Assembly (NCBI GenBank): GCA_035627835.1
Contig: DASPKX010000079.1
Span: forward strand, 1 to 64,000
Source: DASPKX01 sp035627835
GTDB taxonomy: Bacteria; Verrucomicrobiota; Verrucomicrobiia; Limisphaerales; SXQI01
Reading direction: 5' to 3'
DNA: 64,000 bases
Both the position numbers and the translations under genes were made by a program. Shown here piece by piece: positions 1 to 8,170 of the stretch. Below the pieces are notes generated by a model. The model saw only the letters and a list, made by a program, of their open reading frames with translations, ran no database searches and was not told the origin of the DNA. Every line of letters starts with the position of its first letter. The first letter of the stretch is position 1.

Positions 1-261
1 CCGCCAGAACATCATCAAGTCCCTCAATTCCGGTGGAGCAAACGGCGCTCGTTTGCGGTGGTTTGTTGCTCACAGTGCTTCGACGAAGGTACCTGAGAAA
101 TCACGGGCGGCAATATCCCCGGTAAATTTTCCCGATTGCGCGAGAAAGCTCCCTTACGACAAAATACGCGGTTCGCCTGCGGGATGTTGCACTCTTAATG
201 CGCCTGTGGTTCTCCTGCTAAGTTGAATTTTGCGAGCTTTTTGTTAATTCTCCCCCGCACC
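1..261. other. Left-edge stretch without a confident gene
   Basis: No start-to-stop gene is supported here. The second forward frame stays open from the window edge to a TGA at about 223, giving a 73-residue tail without a recognisable domain; it could be the end of a gene that starts outside the window, but codon use after the first dozen codons does not look coding. I see no clear terminator or promoter. Confidence 0.3.
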
Positions 262-1287
262 ATGAAAGCACGCGTTGGACTTTGGCTTGTCACTCTTTTC
301 GTAACGCTTCTCAGCGCCTCTGGAGCTGATGGCCGCTTTGCGCTCGTTGGGCGGTGGGATCTCACGGTGACAGACGGTTCACTGCAATACCCTTCCTGGC
401 TCCAAATCGAACGCTCTGGCTCCAGCACGCTGGTGGGAGGATATGTTGGCCGCTTCGGCAGCGTCCGTCCGGTGAGTAAAGTTGAGGTGGACCAAAACGG
501 AACGTCATTCCAGTTCACCGTTCCGCCACAATGGGAAAAGCGCACCACAGACATCACTGTTAAAGGAAAACTGGAGCGCGGCCCGTCCGTCATGGTGAAT
601 GCCGCTGGCCCAACATCCGCGGCGGGCCGCGTTGCTTCAGCTGGCGATCCCGGGGCGGGCGACATCATCCGCGGCGAAACTACGAACGATGAAGGCAAAC
701 GGGTGACGTTCGAAGGGCGGCGGGCTCCCGCCCTCGTGCGTGAAAAAGCGCCGCAGTGGGGCAAGAAGATCAAGCTGTTCAACGGCCGCGATCTCACCGG
801 TTGGCAGCCGCGCACAGCCAACGCCCCTCACGGCTGGGTCGTAAAGGACGGCCTGCTTGTGAATGAGAAGCCCTCAATCGACTTGGTCTCCGAGCAAAAG
901 TTCAATGACTTCAAACTCCGCGCGGTGTTCCGTTACCCGAAGGGCAGCAACAGCGGCATTTACCTGCGTGGCCGTTACGAAGCGCAGATCGAAGACAACT
1001 ACGGCCGCGCCCCTGGCAGCCATTATATTGGCGGCATTTACGGCTTCCTCACGCCACGCATCAACGCCGCCAAACAAGCGGGCGAATGGCAAACGATGGA
1101 CATCACGCTTGTCGGACGTGAACTCACGTTGGTCCTGAACGGCGAGCCCATCATCGAGCGTCAAACGATCCCCGGCATCACCGGCGGCGCGTTGGACAGC
1201 CACGAAGGCGAACCCGGCCCGATCATGCTCCAGGGCGACCACGGCGTCGTTGAGTTCAAAGAACTCACCATCACTCCCGCTAAGTAA
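262..1287 (+). CDS. DUF1080 (3-keto-disaccharide hydrolase-like) secreted protein
   Basis: Predicted exported protein of 341 residues. The ATG at 262 is preferred to an upstream TTG at 223 because it begins a clean signal peptide (MKAR, then a hydrophobic stretch ending near ALSASG-like residues). The C-terminal half has the DUF1080 fold signature: 'LFNGRDLTGW' near residue 180, 'NSGIYLRGRYEAQIEDN' and 'GPIMLQGDHG' near the end. DUF1080 proteins are concanavalin-like lectin/glucanase domains; some members hydrolyse 3-keto-glycosides, and they are heavily expanded in Verrucomicrobia and Planctomycetes. The N-terminal 150 residues form an additional beta-rich region. The substrate cannot be read from sequence. 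It is a single gene with no evident operon partner. Confidence 0.85.
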   Translation: MKARVGLWLVTLFVTLLSASGADGRFALVGRWDLTVTDGSLQYPSWLQIERSGSSTLVGGYVGRFGSVRPVSKVEVDQNGTSFQFTVPPQWEKRTTDITVKGKLERGPSVMVNAAGPTSAAGRVASAGDPGAGDIIRGETTNDEGKRVTFEGRRAPALVREKAPQWGKKIKLFNGRDLTGWQPRTANAPHGWVVKDGLLVNEKPSIDLVSEQKFNDFKLRAVFRYPKGSNSGIYLRGRYEAQIEDNYGRAPGSHYIGGIYGFLTPRINAAKQAGEWQTMDITLVGRELTLVLNGEPIIERQTIPGITGGALDSHEGEPGPIMLQGDHGVVEFKELTITPAK

Positions 1288-1309
1288 CTCCCATCGTACG
1301 CGACGCGTA

Positions 1310-1660
1310 ATGATGCCTAGAGTTCAAATCGGAGCGATGAAGTTCTCCAAAGTCTATCCCCTCTACGTGCAAAAAGCGGAGCGGAAGAATCGCACCAAGG
1401 ACGAGGTGGATCAGATCATTCGCTGGCTAACGGGTTATGACGATGCTGGTTTGCGGAAGCAAATTGAGGCGGAGGCCGATTTCGAAACCTTCTTCGCCCA
1501 AGCGCCCAGAATCCATCCAAACGCCCCCATGATCAAAGGCGTCATCTGCGGTGTGCGCATCGAGGAAATCGAAGACCCGCTCATGCGCAACGTTCGCTAC
1601 CTGGACAAACTCATCGACGAACTCGCCAAAGGCAAACCAATGGAAAAAATCCTGCGTTGA
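1310..1660 (+). CDS. DUF2200 domain-containing protein
   Basis: Small cytoplasmic protein of about 116 residues that covers the whole DUF2200 family: 'KVYPLYVQKAERKNRTKDEV', then 'WLTGYD', 'FFAQAPRIHPNA', 'IKGVICGVRIEEIEDPLM' and a 'LDKLIDELAKGKPMEKILR' end. Two adjacent ATGs (1310, 1313) fit the family N-terminus; the reading frame opens earlier but that part is not family-like. Biochemical function is unknown. The gene stands alone between the DUF1080 gene and a convergent toxin-antitoxin pair. Confidence 0.8.
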   Translation: MMPRVQIGAMKFSKVYPLYVQKAERKNRTKDEVDQIIRWLTGYDDAGLRKQIEAEADFETFFAQAPRIHPNAPMIKGVICGVRIEEIEDPLMRNVRYLDKLIDELAKGKPMEKILR

Positions 1661-1709
1661 TGAAAAAATTGCATCGAACTCTCCGCGTCACGCACAGCGC
1701 TGCGGATCA

Positions 1710-2111
1710 TTAGCTTGGTTCGATCAAACCCAAGTTGGGTACCTGGGCAAAATGCCGCACGTTGAAAGTAGCAACACGGCTGCCCCGTTCCAAGGCAGTC
1801 GCCGCAACTATCAAATCGTGGTAACCAATCATCGTTCCCGCAGCAACTAAGTGAGCCCAGATTCGCGCGTGTTCATAGGCTGTTTGTTCGGTGTAGGGAA
1901 TGATCGGCAACGGCGAGAGAATCAATTCGAGGTATGCTTCGCGTCTGCGGCGATGAACATCTCTTGCCCGTTCAACTCCATGCCAAAGCTCGGCAACTGT
2001 TATCGCAGCCACTTCGAAGTTTTCCCCTCGGTGCGAAGCGAACCAAGCACACAGATCTAAATCCCCTCTTTCACCCGCAATTATGACATCTGCGTCGAGA
2101 ATTATCCCCAT
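1710..2111 (-). CDS. VapC-type PIN-domain toxin
   Basis: 133-residue PIN-domain protein. The acidic metal-binding residues are visible: an Asp in the N-terminal 'ILDADVII', Glu in 'ITVAELWHG', Asp in 'GYHDLIVAATAL', and a C-terminal 'TFNVRHF' in place of the usual T-x-N/D-x-x-D/H-F. VapC toxins are Mg-dependent ribonucleases, often against initiator tRNA or the sarcin-ricin loop; this target is unknown. It is translated from the same strand as the antitoxin gene and overlaps it by 10 bases, which is typical of coupled toxin-antitoxin expression. All motifs look intact, so the toxin is probably functional. Confidence 0.88.
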   Translation of the reverse strand: MGIILDADVIIAGERGDLDLCAWFASHRGENFEVAAITVAELWHGVERARDVHRRRREAYLELILSPLPIIPYTEQTAYEHARIWAHLVAAGTMIGYHDLIVAATALERGSRVATFNVRHFAQVPNLGLIEPS

Positions 2112-2374
2112 TTGTCTACGGGCGGTTTGAGCATCTTACGCGCTGCTTGAAGGTCGCGTTGCCACGCTTCGGCCTCTTCAGGGGGTAATTTGACCTTTGC
2201 TAAGATGTCCGCGAGAACTTGCCCCCCACAAACTTTTTCCTGTTCAGGCACAAGACGCGCGACGGGTGATCCATCCTTCAAAAGCACGTACGTGACATTC
2301 TCGTCATGTGCGCGATTGACGCAATCCACGAAGTTACGGGCGGCCTCCGCAACGCTGATCTTTCTTGTGCGCAT
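2102..2374 (-). CDS. Phd/YefM-family antitoxin
   Basis: 90-residue antitoxin. The first half has the Phd/YefM pattern: 'ISVAEAARNF', then a strand pair ending 'LLKDGSPVARLVP', which forms the DNA-binding dimer in the family; the C-terminal 40 residues are charged and would bind and neutralise the PIN toxin. An ATG at 2374 is directly preceded by an in-frame GTG at 2377, so the exact start is ambiguous by one codon. It lies upstream of the toxin gene, with a 10-base overlap. By family precedent the complex would repress its own promoter between 2375 and about 2440. Confidence 0.8.
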   Translation of the reverse strand: MRTRKISVAEAARNFVDCVNRAHDENVTYVLLKDGSPVARLVPEQEKVCGGQVLADILAKVKLPPEEAEAWQRDLQAARKMLKPPVDKWG

Positions 2375-2440
2375 CACCTGGTATCGTACCCCGATTCTAT
2401 AGGGGCATCAACTGTTGTTCGATTCCCTCAGGGCGAGCGT

Positions 2441-3700
2441 TCAATTCTGTCTAGCCGCGGGCGCTTGCGCGATCATCTCCAGCAACGCTTCCTGCAGGAT
2501 GTCGTGCGTCTGTTCGCCGAGGGAAGTCCGCGTCACGTAGGAGTAGCGCTCGAAGCTGTTGAAGTCCTCCTTGGTCAGGATGTAACCGAAGGCATCGTTC
2601 GTCAGGCCGAAGAGGAAGTTGTGCTCACCGCGCATCTTGCGCTTGAGATAATAGCCAATGTTCGGGAGCGCTTCCCCGGGGATCGTCACGATCTGCGCAT
2701 TGCCGATGTTCACCAGATTCAGCCGCGAGGTGATGCTGCTCTGGTTGTCTGTCGGGTAGCGCAATGGCGATGTCTTCAGCACATGCAGGAGGAGCGGAGA
2801 CTCGACCGGAAACGTCACTGTGCGCGCGGCCACGTGCAGCTTGGCTTCCGTTTGCTTCGGGGCGCTCGCGGCGATGCGCAGCGCTTCGTCCGCCAACAGT
2901 CTCCCGATGCGCAGGCACTCCTCCCACGTGCGAAGATCCTTCTGGCCCGGACCCGCTCGATTATCGGCCGTGATCATGCCGCCTTGCGCGCCGTTCATAA
3001 ACACCGCCGTTCCCCCACCCCGCTCTGCGATTCGATCGTAGAGCGGCCCGCAAAGGTCCGGGCTCAGAATGCCCACATCATTCCCCAGCACCTCAGGATG
3101 AATCGCGTAATTGACTAACGTCGCGATCACCTTGCCCTGGCTGTCGAAGGTCTGGATCACATTGCAGCGTGGATCGTAAAGTTGCTCGGCGTAATAGTTG
3201 TAAGCGATTTTCCCTTTCGCTGGCCCGCTCGCGACACTGAACGACCCTTCCGTTAAATTGGCAACGGCTTCATTGATTGCTTCCGCAGCTTTGGCCACAA
3301 CGATGTCCAGATATTTGAGGTTCTCGGCGAACTGCTCTGGTTTTTCCACGAACCCGTAGCAATCCGGCGCGCTGTGCGTGTGAGTGGCGCCAATCAAAAT
3401 GTTTTCCGCAGGAACATCTTTCACCTTGGCGCGAACGCGGTCGCAGAGCGGGCCCGGGAAGCCGAGGAAATCAGTTCCCACAAACACCACGCGGTTCCCA
3501 TTTTCCTCCAGCGCGAGCGCACGAACGGTAAGATCTCCCTTCTTTTCTCGCACTGGGTTACTCGCCCCCACCCCGCCGGAGACTGGCAACAACGGCTCGG
3601 GCGTCACGACTCGCACAGCAACACCCGACTTGAATGTGGCCGCATGCGCCGACGCCACGATCAACGCGATGAACAACGCGTGAATTCGATAAAGCTTCAT
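2441..3700 (-). CDS. Secreted neutral ceramidase-like hydrolase
   Basis: About 419 residues starting with a signal peptide (MKLYRIHALFIALIVASAHA). The body resembles the N-terminal catalytic domain of neutral/alkaline ceramidase: 'GTDFLGFPG', the histidine-rich 'GATHTHSAPD', 'NYAIHPEVLG' and 'NGAQGGM'. In ceramidases these His residues hold the catalytic zinc. The C-terminal immunoglobulin-like domain of true ceramidases is absent, so the substrate may differ; many Verrucomicrobia and Planctomycetes have such short relatives annotated only as hypothetical. The start at 3700 is chosen for the signal peptide over an upstream in-frame start at 3733. No operon partner. Confidence 0.75.
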   Translation of the reverse strand: MKLYRIHALFIALIVASAHAATFKSGVAVRVVTPEPLLPVSGGVGASNPVREKKGDLTVRALALEENGNRVVFVGTDFLGFPGPLCDRVRAKVKDVPAENILIGATHTHSAPDCYGFVEKPEQFAENLKYLDIVVAKAAEAINEAVANLTEGSFSVASGPAKGKIAYNYYAEQLYDPRCNVIQTFDSQGKVIATLVNYAIHPEVLGNDVGILSPDLCGPLYDRIAERGGGTAVFMNGAQGGMITADNRAGPGQKDLRTWEECLRIGRLLADEALRIAASAPKQTEAKLHVAARTVTFPVESPLLLHVLKTSPLRYPTDNQSSITSRLNLVNIGNAQIVTIPGEALPNIGYYLKRKMRGEHNFLFGLTNDAFGYILTKEDFNSFERYSYVTRTSLGEQTHDILQEALLEMIAQAPAARQN

Positions 3701-3804
3701 AAATGAGGGAGAGCCCAATGGAGTCCCCTGCAACTATTCCGGTCAACAAGAAACGACCTGGTACCGCGTCCTCAACCCGTCGCAAACTGATAATCCGATG
3801 GTAG

Positions 3805-3824
3805 GCCCGGTCCCCCGACCGGGC
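3805..3824. repeat. Perfect GC-rich inverted repeat (hairpin)
   Basis: Eight-base arms GCCCGGTC and GACCGGGC separated by CCCC form a perfect hairpin in the divergent intergenic region between the ceramidase-like gene and the dehydrogenase gene. No T-run follows on either strand, so it is not a standard intrinsic terminator. It looks like a dispersed REP-type palindrome, but only this copy was seen in the window. Confidence 0.4.
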
Positions 3825-3959
3825 GTGTTGGCGCGCCCCTCCACTCACTCTCATCCTCTAAACCCTGAGTCATTTCTGTGCGCGAATTCAGGGGTCTCGC
3901 GCCCTAGCACATCCCTCGGGCAGCGCTACCGTGACACATAGGGGAAGGAGAAGGTTCGC

Positions 3960-5114
3960 ATGCTCGCAATGAATTACAGGGGTCCGCTTCGGGTCAGGAT
4001 CGACGAAAAACCCGTTCCAAAAATACAGCATCCACAAGACGCAATCGTTCGCGTGACCCGCTCATGCATCTGCGGCTCCGATCTGCATCTCTACAACGGC
4101 TCCGTGCCCGACACTCGCGTTGGCATGACCTTTGGGCATGAGTTCACCGGCATCGTGGAGCAAGTCGGCGCGGAAGTCTCCAAGCTCAAAGTGGGCGACC
4201 ACGTGCTGGTGCCGTTCAACATTGCTTGCGGCAAGTGCGTCTTCTGCAGCCAGGAACTTTACGGCAACTGTCACGAATCCAACTCCCAGGCCACAGCCGT
4301 CGGCGGCATCTTTGGTTACTCGCACACAGCCGGCGGTTACAACGGCGGCCAGGCCGAGTATGTGCGCGTTCCTTACGCCGATGTCGGACCCACGGTCATC
4401 CCAGATTGGATGGATCCCGACGATGCGGTGCTGCTCACGGACGTGGTTCCCACCGGTTATCAGGCTGCCGAAATGGGCGGCATCCAGCCCGGCGACACCG
4501 TTGCGGTTTTTGGCGCTGGCCCGGTTGGGATTATGGCGGCGCGCTGCGCGTGGCTGTTCGGCGCCGCTCGCGTGATGATCTTCGACACGGTCGAATACCG
4601 GCTGGAGTTCGCGAAGAACTACGCCCATGCCGAGGCATACGACTTCCGCGAGATCGGCGATCCGGTCGTGTTCATCAAGCGGCAGACCGATTTCCTCGGA
4701 GCTGATGTCTGCATCGATGCCGTCGGCGCCGAAGCCTCCGGCAACCTCATGCAAACATTGCTCGGCCGGAAACTGCTTCTGCAAGGCGGCTCCACCACGG
4801 CCCTTCACTGGGCCATCAACTCCGTGAAGAAAGGGGGCATCCTCTCTATGGTCGGGGTTTATGGGCCAATCGATTCCCTCGTGCCAATTGGCAATGTGGT
4901 GAACAAAGGGATCACCATCCGCGGCAACCAGGCCTCAGTGAAACGGCTGCTTCCGCGCCTTATAGAGCATGTGCGCAACGGCATCCTCAATCCCAAAGCC
5001 CTGATCACGCACCGCATTCCGTTGGAATACGTGGCGGATGCCTACCGGATGTTCTCGGCCAAACTGGACAACTGCATCAAACCAGTGCTCCTGCCTCCCG
5101 GAGCCCGCGCGTAG
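3960..5114 (+). CDS. Zinc-dependent alcohol dehydrogenase (formaldehyde dehydrogenase-like)
   Basis: 384-residue medium-chain dehydrogenase. Catalytic zinc ligands: Cys38 in 'CICGSDLH' and His60-Glu61 in 'FGHEFTG'. The structural zinc is held by Cys90, Cys93, Cys96 and Cys104. The Rossmann nucleotide-binding motif is 'GAGPVGIMAA' near residue 184. The insertion after the structural zinc and the long C-terminal region resemble the glutathione-independent formaldehyde dehydrogenase branch, but the true substrate is unknown. A strong ribosome site (AGGAG at 3946-3950) sits nine bases before the ATG. The next gene begins 11 bases downstream, so the two are almost certainly co-transcribed. Confidence 0.85.
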   Translation: MLAMNYRGPLRVRIDEKPVPKIQHPQDAIVRVTRSCICGSDLHLYNGSVPDTRVGMTFGHEFTGIVEQVGAEVSKLKVGDHVLVPFNIACGKCVFCSQELYGNCHESNSQATAVGGIFGYSHTAGGYNGGQAEYVRVPYADVGPTVIPDWMDPDDAVLLTDVVPTGYQAAEMGGIQPGDTVAVFGAGPVGIMAARCAWLFGAARVMIFDTVEYRLEFAKNYAHAEAYDFREIGDPVVFIKRQTDFLGADVCIDAVGAEASGNLMQTLLGRKLLLQGGSTTALHWAINSVKKGGILSMVGVYGPIDSLVPIGNVVNKGITIRGNQASVKRLLPRLIEHVRNGILNPKALITHRIPLEYVADAYRMFSAKLDNCIKPVLLPPGARA

Positions 5115-5125
5115 GAGATTGATTT

Positions 5126-5626
5126 ATGGAACTCACCGCAACTCAGGCCAAAAACATTCCAGGTTGGGGCGTGGACGCCAATCCCGAGAACGATCCCACC
5201 TACCCGATGAAACGCCGCAACAACGGCGAGCACGAAGGGTACTCCTGGGAACGCCCAACACAGCAAGAAAGCCAGGTGGAAATCCTCCACTCCAACGAGC
5301 GCCCGAACCTCACCGCCGTATACGGCACCTCCACACCGCCCAAAGGCCTGAGCGGTGCCATCCGCCGCATGGCCTTCAACCACAGCGAATCCTCCTACGC
5401 CCACTGGTTGCCACTGATGCTCGCCGACCGGGTGAACGTCGTCGAAGGCATCGTGAGCGACTTGGCCAGGGGCCACGTTCCAAACATCTTCGAAGAACTC
5501 GGCTGGCGCGCCGAATGGAAATACAACCGCAAAGGCCTCCTCATGCGCGTCGCCCTCCAAGCCGCCATCGCCGGCGTCCTCTTCACCCTCGCGCGTCGCA
5601 AATTCAGCAGTCCAAAGCGGATCTAA
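5126..5626 (+). CDS. Small membrane-anchored protein of unknown function
   Basis: 166 residues. No named domain is recognised. The N-terminal 60 residues are polar and rich in Pro and Asn, with 'GWGVDANPENDPTYPMK'. A middle helical part follows, and a hydrophobic segment at about residues 138-158 is followed by basic residues, which suggests a single C-terminal membrane anchor with the bulk in the cytoplasm. A ribosome site (GGAG) precedes the ATG. It follows the alcohol dehydrogenase by 11 bases and probably works with it, for example as a membrane tether or redox partner, but nothing in the sequence proves this. Confidence 0.7.
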   Translation: MELTATQAKNIPGWGVDANPENDPTYPMKRRNNGEHEGYSWERPTQQESQVEILHSNERPNLTAVYGTSTPPKGLSGAIRRMAFNHSESSYAHWLPLMLADRVNVVEGIVSDLARGHVPNIFEELGWRAEWKYNRKGLLMRVALQAAIAGVLFTLARRKFSSPKRI

Positions 5627-5686
5627 ATTCGAGCTGGGGTTCGGCCGTTCAAGCCGTAATTGGCCCGTTGAAGAGCGCGAAGAGTT

Positions 5687-8170
5687 TTAAGAAGCTGGGA
5701 CAGATATTGGCGTCTCGATTTGCGCAGCAATTTCTGTGTATAGATCGAGATCAGGGTTCTCAGTCTCGAGGGTTACTACAAGGCAATAACGTAGTTGCGC
5801 CCCAGCCCGCCCTTGAGACGGACGCGTCCGCCACCACCCCGTTACCGGATGCACCGCAATATGTTGCATGCTAAGCGCAGTCGCGCATTCCCCCTCCCAA
5901 ACATCGGAGTGTACAGAACCTTTGAAGCACTGATCTCCTAACATCCAAGCTTCGTTGCTTCCAGGGATTACCTCTATTCCAGCTGCTTCTGCTTGCATAG
6001 CAGCGATCTTGCTCAGGTCTGCTTCCAAGTCCTGAACAGACTGTCCCGCACTGGATATTCGGAAGCGGAGACCGGCGCTTGCGTAACGATAGTTCGAGGT
6101 ATAACCGCGGTTTCCTGGATTCGGCTCGATAAAATAAGAAAGTGTCACTCTCATGCGGACCTTCTCGAAGGGGTTAGCTGTCAACTGCTCCTTTGCCCAA
6201 GGAAGCGTATGAACGTGCATCTCATTAAAAAGCACTTCTTCGTCTACTAACCTGAATGGTTGGATGGTGCATTGAGCAATCAGCGTTACGCGATTCTTCA
6301 GACATTCCAGAGCATGGCTTAATCGCGGAACCCCGTATCCGACCGTTCGCAAGAGTGTGCGGGCACGGTCGCGTTTCCCCAAATTGCTGTTGATAACAGG
6401 CTGTCTCATAGCCTCCGTCCAAGCAGCTGAGTGCACAATTAACGCACGAACGCTCTCTGGCCAAAGGGCAGGGTATCTAACTTGAATTTGGGCAGCCATT
6501 CGCGCGGCCAGAGCGGCTGCTGGGCTGGTACCACACATTGTGCCAAACGAGCCGCCTTTGAAGTCCGCATGAGTCGACAGCAACATCAGTTCTGGAAGTT
6601 GGTGTGGAAAAGATGATCCTCCATCGCGAGCCGCGTTACCACCTTCGAAAACTACGTCTGGTTTGCAAGGCCAAACGTTGTCCCATCCCAGCGACGTGCT
6701 ATTCGAGGGTGCCATTGCTCCCCTGCTCGCTACGCAGGTGTAGGTGCCGGATGTTCGAATATTATCGAGTTCGGTGCATGACCCTATGCATAGCGCGTTC
6801 CATGCTTGACCAGGATTTTCAACCGTGTGGCCATGATTTGCAGTCGGATAACCGAGCCAGTCATCACACTCGACATTACCACCGCTGAGGCAGAAGAGCC
6901 GCCGCGTGCTCCCGCCGTTGTCCATGCCGACAGCCAAGGCGTCCAACTCAGCTGACCACGAAGTTGGACGAGGATCGTTCGGGCCTTTCATTGTCGTAGC
7001 CAGACAAAATACTCTCGTTACGGTGGGCAAGGAGGCCTCGGCAAGTGCGACTCCTTGAGCTGTGTACGCACCTGCTAATCGTTCATCACTGGAGCGTGCG
7101 CCGGGAGGAGGGACAATTTTCACACCCTCGAGAAGGAATGGAACTTCGATCTGCTCGTTACTCGCCAAGGCTTGCGTCAAGTTCCCGTATGCGCAAAGCC
7201 CGGCCATTAGTGTGCCATGGTTGTCATCATCCGCGGCAGACCAGTCAGCATAAACTGTGAGGTTGCGAGGTTCGGGGAGCAAGGAGCGTAGCAAGGGGTG
7301 GCCTCTATTGATCCCGGTGTCTAAGACGGTTAGACACGAGCTGCTGGCCGAGGTCCGGGTTCGCCGAATGAGATCCTCCGCCCATTCAGCCTGCTCAGGG
7401 GGCCGCAAGGCTTCAAAGAAATCAGCATAGTCGTGAACCATCCGGATTTCAGCGATACAACTCAGCAGCGCGAAATTGCGTGCAAGCATCGCACTTTCGC
7501 CGAAGGCACAAACAACGGTATGCTCAGGCAAGTGAATTGAACTTTTTCCTACTTGAAGTCCCTCACCCGTGGCAAGGACTCGAAATTGTCGTAGGATTAT
7601 GGCTCGTTCGTCCGCGGAAGTTCCAGCTCGGAGCCACAACTCAAACCACATGGAACCGGTCTCGGGAAATGGCAACGATTCTGTCCAGAGTTCGCGCGCG
7701 GCAGCGAGGCCGATCCGTTCAATTGATTCTATGAAAGGTCGGTGTTTCGGCTGCGGTGCGCCTTTCACTCTCCTGGCTTTCGTAAGGTAATCATTTATAA
7801 TTTGATCGAGGACGATAAGTCGACCGTCAGGGACGAACCACCGCTGCAATCTCGCAGGAGAACCACTATTTACCCGGTCCGACTCATTTAGAAGAACCCA
7901 GCCAGCGTCCTCAAGCCGTAGCGTGTCGAACTCAACGCCCGGGACGAGCTCCAGCTCAATTATTATCCCCTTTGAGTTGATGTTTTCATTTCCCTCCCAG
8001 CTTTCGGTCAAAATAACGTAAGCGTTCTGCGCTGTTTGAAGTGCCGCACGCAATTGGGAGCCATGGGAGACCGGGTTGGGTCTTCGAGGAACTGGAGCGG
8101 GCGGCCTGCGTCGTTTCGATTTATACGCGGCGGATTTATGAAAAGTATCTATCCGTAAGTGGAGCTTCAC
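5687..8170 (-). CDS. Subtilisin-like (S8) serine protease paired with an AAA ATPase
   Basis: 827 residues with no signal peptide, so probably cytoplasmic. The catalytic triad is complete: Asp284 in 'VLDTGI', His318 in 'DNHGTLMAG', and Ser549 in 'GTSPAA'; the oxyanion-hole Asn is at 432 in 'SGGN'. Residues 1-270 form an N-terminal domain unlike a classical pro-peptide, and 620-827 form a beta-rich C-terminal domain, both of unknown role and candidates for target sensing. The GTG start overlaps the stop of the upstream ATPase gene by four bases (GTGA), so translation is coupled. S8 proteases next to such ATPases are recurrent in bacterial genomes; a stress or anti-phage role is my inference. 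Base composition seems lower in GC than neighbours. Confidence 0.85.
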   Translation of the reverse strand: MKLHLRIDTFHKSAAYKSKRRRPPAPVPRRPNPVSHGSQLRAALQTAQNAYVILTESWEGNENINSKGIIIELELVPGVEFDTLRLEDAGWVLLNESDRVNSGSPARLQRWFVPDGRLIVLDQIINDYLTKARRVKGAPQPKHRPFIESIERIGLAAARELWTESLPFPETGSMWFELWLRAGTSADERAIILRQFRVLATGEGLQVGKSSIHLPEHTVVCAFGESAMLARNFALLSCIAEIRMVHDYADFFEALRPPEQAEWAEDLIRRTRTSASSSCLTVLDTGINRGHPLLRSLLPEPRNLTVYADWSAADDDNHGTLMAGLCAYGNLTQALASNEQIEVPFLLEGVKIVPPPGARSSDERLAGAYTAQGVALAEASLPTVTRVFCLATTMKGPNDPRPTSWSAELDALAVGMDNGGSTRRLFCLSGGNVECDDWLGYPTANHGHTVENPGQAWNALCIGSCTELDNIRTSGTYTCVASRGAMAPSNSTSLGWDNVWPCKPDVVFEGGNAARDGGSSFPHQLPELMLLSTHADFKGGSFGTMCGTSPAAALAARMAAQIQVRYPALWPESVRALIVHSAAWTEAMRQPVINSNLGKRDRARTLLRTVGYGVPRLSHALECLKNRVTLIAQCTIQPFRLVDEEVLFNEMHVHTLPWAKEQLTANPFEKVRMRVTLSYFIEPNPGNRGYTSNYRYASAGLRFRISSAGQSVQDLEADLSKIAAMQAEAAGIEVIPGSNEAWMLGDQCFKGSVHSDVWEGECATALSMQHIAVHPVTGWWRTRPSQGRAGAQLRYCLVVTLETENPDLDLYTEIAAQIETPISVPAS

